Below, piece by piece: positions 62,403 through 64,000 of a DNA stretch of 64,000 nt (position 1 is its first letter; each line of letters opens with the position of its first letter). The notes below the pieces were generated by a model, which worked only from the letters and a program-made list of their open reading frames with translations, was not told where the DNA came from and searched no databases. The stretch spans positions 615,858-679,857 of the forward strand of contig JAPLFF010000003.1 in NCBI GenBank assembly GCA_026390775.1. The letters run 5' to 3'. This stretch comes from Ignavibacteriales bacterium. GTDB lineage: Bacteria; Bacteroidota; Ignavibacteria; Ignavibacteriales; Melioribacteraceae. The position numbers were made by a program, and so were the translations under genes.

Positions 62403-64000
62403 TATAGACCTAATTTAATACCAAATAAATAATTTCTTTCAGCTGCCGGGAAAAATTCTTTACCAATGCCATAAGCTGCATATAAATTATTAAATACATT
62501 AGTAATTTGGAAAAAGATTCTCATATTCTTTGCTGCTGGTTCCATTGTCAAATTATAAGATAAAAAAAGATTCGCAACAAAATATGGATCTACTCTATTA
62601 TCCGAGTAATCAGTAAATCCCGGATAATTATTATTAAGTGATGAAAGTTGAGTATAGTAGTTATCTGTATAAAACTCGCTTACATATTTTGTAGAAAATT
62701 GCAAAAGGAAATTTTCTGAATGATATTTTAATATTGCATTAAAAGTAAAGTAAGGAAATCCGCTTATGGAGTTTCCATCAAGATTAAGCACGGCTGATTT
62801 ACTATTACCATTTTGCTGATCAGTGTAATTAATAAAAGCAACACCTTTACTAATGTAATTCTTCGATAAAGATGCATTAGAAATAAATTCTATATTCTCG
62901 TTTAATTTAAAATTACCAAGTAGTTCAGTTCCATAATGAATTGTCCTATCCATATTGCCGGTTATTGGCTGGCCGAAGCGATCAACCTGACCTTGTTGAA
63001 CAATCTCGTTATTAAATATCATATAGTATAAATTAAACGACAAACTCATATTTGTTGAAGAATACATTGAACCAAATTCAAAATCATTCATGGTTTCAGG
63101 TTTAACTAAAGGTTTTGAAAAATCATAATTCCCTAACGAATTAATTTCGAATAGTGGAGCAGCTCCTCCGCTTGATTCTGCGGCATCATAATAATTATTC
63201 AATCTTGGTTCTCGAGATACTCGAGCATAATTTAGATAAAAGTTAAAATCGGGTGATACTTTAAAATTAAAACCTAACCGTGTATTTAGAAAAGTATTAT
63301 CAACTTTAAAATTATTATCTAAATACTTTTCATTAGATAGTTTATAAATGCTACTTATAAGCTGAACTTCTGCTTGTAAATTTGTTTGTTCATTTAGGTT
63401 ATACTTTTCATTAACATAAAAATTGAAAATATCTTTACCACCGTTGTATTCATAATAACGATAATTTTTATTCAATCCGTCAGGTAATCCGTCCGCGAAC
63501 AAAATGCTCCCCCAGTGAAGGGATTTATGAAATCGTAATTCTCCGCCAACGATTAATTCCCCATTATCATGTATAATATTTATCCTAGGAATCCAGCCCC
63601 ATTGTTTATTCTCAACCATAGCTCTTATTAAAGCATTCCCGGGATTTTGTGTTGTATTGAATCCGAAGTTTTTAGTTATTCTGAAATAATTTGTATCAGC
63701 CCAAGATCCATCATAATCAAAGAAACCATTTCCAAGTACTAGAAAAAGTGCTGAGTTGAAAGTTATTTTCTCATTTAGTTTCAACTCGTTTAATAATTCA
63801 AAATGCGGTTGAGAAAAATTTTCAATCTCTTCAGGGCGTCTATCAATTGAATAAGTAATTTTCTTATCATTTGCTTCCCAGTAAGAGTAGTTTGCTTTTC
63901 GTAATTCATTATTTTTAATAGCAAATTTCGGTAAACCAGTATATGCAAGCCCATCCTCTATCGGACCACCATAAATATTAATTTGAGTCGTTAAATCTCT
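62402..64000 (-). CDS. TonB-dependent receptor, N-terminus beyond the right edge
   Basis: At least 532 residues of an outer-membrane receptor barrel; the frame stays open to base 64000, so plug domain, signal and start lie beyond. It has repeated long beta-hairpins and typical barrel text: IYGGPIEDGLAYTGLP, YARVSREPRLNNYYD, VKPETMNDFEFGSMY, ending with a last-strand pattern NYLFGIKLGL. Next to thiN and an SSF symporter with overlap, it could bring in thiamine or a precursor; other cargoes remain possible. Confidence 0.88.
   Translation of the reverse strand, partial: RDLTTQINIYGGPIEDGLAYTGLPKFAIKNNELRKANYSYWEANDKKITYSIDRRPEEIENFSQPHFELLNELKLNEKITFNSALFLVLGNGFFDYDGSWADTNYFRITKNFGFNTTQNPGNALIRAMVENKQWGWIPRINIIHDNGELIVGGELRFHKSLHWGSILFADGLPDGLNKNYRYYEYNGGKDIFNFYVNEKYNLNEQTNLQAEVQLISSIYKLSNEKYLDNNFKVDNTFLNTRLGFNFKVSPDFNFYLNYARVSREPRLNNYYDAAESSGGAAPLFEINSLGNYDFSKPLVKPETMNDFEFGSMYSSTNMSLSFNLYYMIFNNEIVQQGQVDRFGQPITGNMDRTIHYGTELLGNFKLNENIEFISNASLSKNYISKGVAFINYTDQQNGNSKSAVLNLDGNSISGFPYFTFNAILKYHSENFLLQFSTKYVSEFYTDNYYTQLSSLNNNYPGFTDYSDNRVDPYFVANLFLSYNLTMEPAAKNMRIFFQITNVFNNLYAAYGIGKEFFPAAERNYLFGIKLGL

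Overview
The window is a gene-dense, low-GC bacterial chromosome segment. It carries a full housekeeping set (topA, polA, lysS, trpS, tyrS, smpB, ssb, mutS2, scpAB, holB) and a Gram-negative envelope set: TonB-dependent receptor, FadL-type barrel, MCE/MlaD protein, lipoproteins, and a protein with an Omp85-like C-terminus. Gene content and order suggest Ignavibacteria or a close relative in the Bacteroidota/Chlorobiota group. This is inference from protein style, since no rRNA lies in the window.

Region 1 (1-18.9 kb, all minus strand) is a long set of nearly touching genes, in transcription order: mnmA, an HNH endonuclease gene, trpS, scpA, scpB, rluB-type pseudouridine synthase, dacB, lysS, S41 protease, ybeY, smg, topA, xer recombinase, hpf, hprK, M23 peptidase, DUF2795, holB, ricT and a 3-hydroxyacyl-CoA dehydrogenase cut by the left edge.

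Region 2 (18.9-22.9 kb, plus strand) is the accessory part. Three single-gene units encode exported proteins: a zinc-peptidase-like lipoprotein and two TlpA/thioredoxin proteins. The repeats between them look like integron attC sites. Cores of the TTATAAC type sit on or just after each stop codon, and complementary GTTATAA/GTTATAC cores sit just before the next gene. No integrase is in the window, so at most this is a cassette cluster without an integrase. Two ordinary plus-strand genes follow (zinc-ribbon/DUF2007 and a beta-barrel protein).

Region 3 (24.3-39.1 kb, minus strand) holds acpS, ggt, an MCE protein, a CNNM/CorC protein, ssb, a frameshifted phytol/dolichol-kinase-like gene, a SPOR lipoprotein, a FadL-like barrel with tandem terminators, a biotin carboxylase with its biotin carrier, mutS2, cvpA, yqeY, an SDR and a secreted EEP nuclease. 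polA is divergent from it.

Region 4 (42.1-52.3 kb, minus strand) starts with a REP-associated transposase flanked and interrupted by REP-like palindromes. It continues with PEGA, PQQ-propeller and peptidase-propeller-barrel proteins, PGI/PMI, enzyme I, HPr, a polyprenyl synthase and type 2 IPP isomerase. HPr and EI here plus HprK in region 1 make a PTS phosphorelay with no sugar permease in view.

Region 5 (52.5-64 kb) holds two SLC45-like MFS transporters around an exported protein, a methyltransferase, smpB-tyrS-arginine decarboxylase-TerC (plus strand), then a sodium:solute symporter, thiamine pyrophosphokinase and a TonB receptor cut by the right edge (minus strand). I saw no tRNA, rRNA or CRISPR array.
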